A DNA stretch of 29,442 bases from a virus. The notes under the pieces were generated by a model, which was given only the letters and a program-made list of their open reading frames with translations, ran no database searches and was not told the DNA's origin. Positions 28,685 to 29,442 of the stretch are shown in pieces; position 1 is the first letter of the stretch; every line of letters starts with the position of its first letter. Made by a program: the position numbers and the translations under genes. The DNA lies in IMG/VR virus record IMGVR_UViG_3300042376_000873, positions 1 through 29,442 of that record. The stretch is one strand, 5' to 3'.

Positions 28685-29000
28685 TGCGACGCTCCATGCA
28701 AATAGCCTCGTGCTCGGTGCGGTTGCCGTGCTCGAGCAGGCTGGAGATCTCAAGCGTGCGGCCACGCCATGCAAAACGCATCTGACTGCTCAGGCCCGGC
28801 AGGTAACGCAGCCGCAGCCTGTGGGTCACGGTCGTCTCTTGCTGGCCAGCTGTCAGAGCCTCGCGGGCCGAGACGCCCTCGACGCTGGCCCATACAGCCG
28901 AGGAGTCAGACCACGCCAGCACGGTCTCGCCGAGGGCATTGGTGGTGCCGCTGGCCACCTGGACGGTCACACGCTCGCGTAGGTCGCCGGGTCGGATCAT
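28677..29000 (-). CDS. Phage head-tail adaptor (gp16/H-T join type)
   Basis: The 107 residues match the Phage_H_T_join family: MIRPGDLRERVTVQVASGTTNALGETVLAW, then VWASVEGVSAREALTAGQQETTVTHRLRLRYLPGLSSQMRFAWRGRTLEI, ending in the typical HEAICMER. It forms a ring between connector and tail. The Met-Ile-Arg-x-Gly-x-Leu-x-x-x-Val start is characteristic. High confidence. Confidence 0.9.
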   Translation of the reverse strand: MIRPGDLRERVTVQVASGTTNALGETVLAWSDSSAVWASVEGVSAREALTAGQQETTVTHRLRLRYLPGLSSQMRFAWRGRTLEISSLLEHGNRTEHEAICMERRNG

Positions 29001-29044
29001 TCCACCACGGTACGCCGATACCAGGGGATACTGGCAGTTTCAGC

Positions 29045-29206
29045 CTATGCAGGCTCGACCCACTCGCCCGTCGCCTCGTCGAGCGTCCAGCCCTCGCCTG
29101 GGCATGGCTCGGCTTCCTTCTGGTTTTTCCCGACGACGTTGCCAGCCTCGTCGCGCACTTCCCAAGTGTGCATACCGTTGATCACGCCGAGATAGGTAGT
29201 CGTCAT
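29045..29206 (-). CDS. Small acidic phage protein, 53 residues
   Basis: ATG 29206 overlaps the stop of the cut structural gene as ATGA, which sets the start (a longer reading from 29347 would run through that gene). The product TTTYLGVINGMHTWEVRDEAG, then EAEPCPGEGWTLDEATGEWVEPA has a repeated W-TLDE-A-GEW flavour and is acidic. It lies between a virion protein and the adaptor, so may be a minor head component. Function unknown. Confidence 0.6.
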   Translation of the reverse strand: MTTTYLGVINGMHTWEVRDEAGNVVGKNQKEAEPCPGEGWTLDEATGEWVEPA

Positions 29207-29442
29207 GAGATCCGCCCGTAAAGGATGAAGTTGCCGAACGGAACGCTCGTGGCCGATGTCGGGATCTCCGACAGTCCCGTAACAGCACCAGCAGCCATCG
29301 GCGGCAGCCTCATAAAGCTGCCGGAAGTGACGGTAGCCGCCTGCCATGTTCCGGGCGTGCTGCCGACAATCAGTAGGCCGACCGCGTAGCGAGTCCCGGC
29401 GACAAGGTTGTAGGACGCAGGGTACCCGCCAGTGGTACTAAA
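29203..29442 (-). CDS. C-terminus of a virion protein cut by window edge
   Basis: The last 79 codons of a gene are present; its start lies beyond the window. The fragment is strand-rich with YNLVAGTRYAVGLLIVG, STPGTWQAATVTSGSFM, RLPPMAAGAVTGLSEIP and ends FGNFILYGRIS. The AGTRYAVGLLIVG strand is like the closing sheet of decoration or short fibre domains. Gene order would place it near the capsid or connector genes. Structural role inferred. Confidence 0.6.
   Translation of the reverse strand, partial: FSTTGGYPASYNLVAGTRYAVGLLIVGSTPGTWQAATVTSGSFMRLPPMAAGAVTGLSEIPTSATSVPFGNFILYGRIS

Overview
The window is about 29.4 kb of GC-rich DNA that reads as most of the genome of a temperate, long-tailed (siphovirus-type) phage or prophage. 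Almost every gene lies on the minus strand, and many neighbours are joined by ATGA, GTGA, TAATG or TGATG overlaps. Two genes are on the plus strand: a tyrosine integrase (13435-14355) and a small conserved phage gene (14469-14678). The host cannot be read directly. Cysteine-rich tail-associated proteins and a 142-residue protein with a C-terminal pattern I associate with Planctomycetes suggest a planctomycete or a relative, but this is inference.

Layout, following minus-strand transcription from right to left. 29442-22300: C-terminus of a structural protein, head-tail adaptor, HK97 gp10-like protein, tail terminator, two paralogous tail-tube-like proteins, the tail chaperone pair with a canonical -1 slippery site, the 1044-residue tape measure protein and a conserved tail protein. 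22300-17230: tail fibre and receptor-binding proteins, with tail-fibre repeats, two fibronectin III domains, a LamG-like lectin and cysteine-rich proteins. 17234-14664: accessory genes, including a full-motif metallophosphoesterase and a MazG/DUF1599-like protein. 14678-13147: rightward integrase cassette and a repeat-rich putative attP. 13146-12180: control region with a small HTH protein and four copies of an 18-bp operator. 12062-5766: early genes, namely a Sak4-like RecA-fold ATPase, an SSB-like protein with an acidic tail, small HTH proteins, an HNH domain that appears to be reached by frameshifting on A8, a ParB-DUF4326 fusion, a replication initiator and a LexA-type HTH protein. 5613-360: RusA resolvase, methyltransferase, glycosyltransferase, holin-like membrane proteins and a membrane-anchored papain-like peptidase. 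355-1: an HNH endonuclease running off the left edge.

Both edges cut genes. A phage-type HNH gene is normally followed by terminase, portal and capsid, and the right edge begins just downstream of where those genes would end. The window is therefore probably a circularly permuted or prophage segment lacking only the packaging and capsid block. No DNA polymerase, helicase or primase is visible, so replication would depend on the host.

The most notable signal is regulatory. Three leftward promoters each have a 16-bp spacer filled by the same operator (consensus GTAnCGnTAnCGTTACTT). They serve the early operon, a small unknown gene and the HTH gene, whose predicted transcript is leaderless. A fourth operator lies just downstream of the early start site. 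This looks like an autoregulated genetic switch without a recognisable CI-type repressor.
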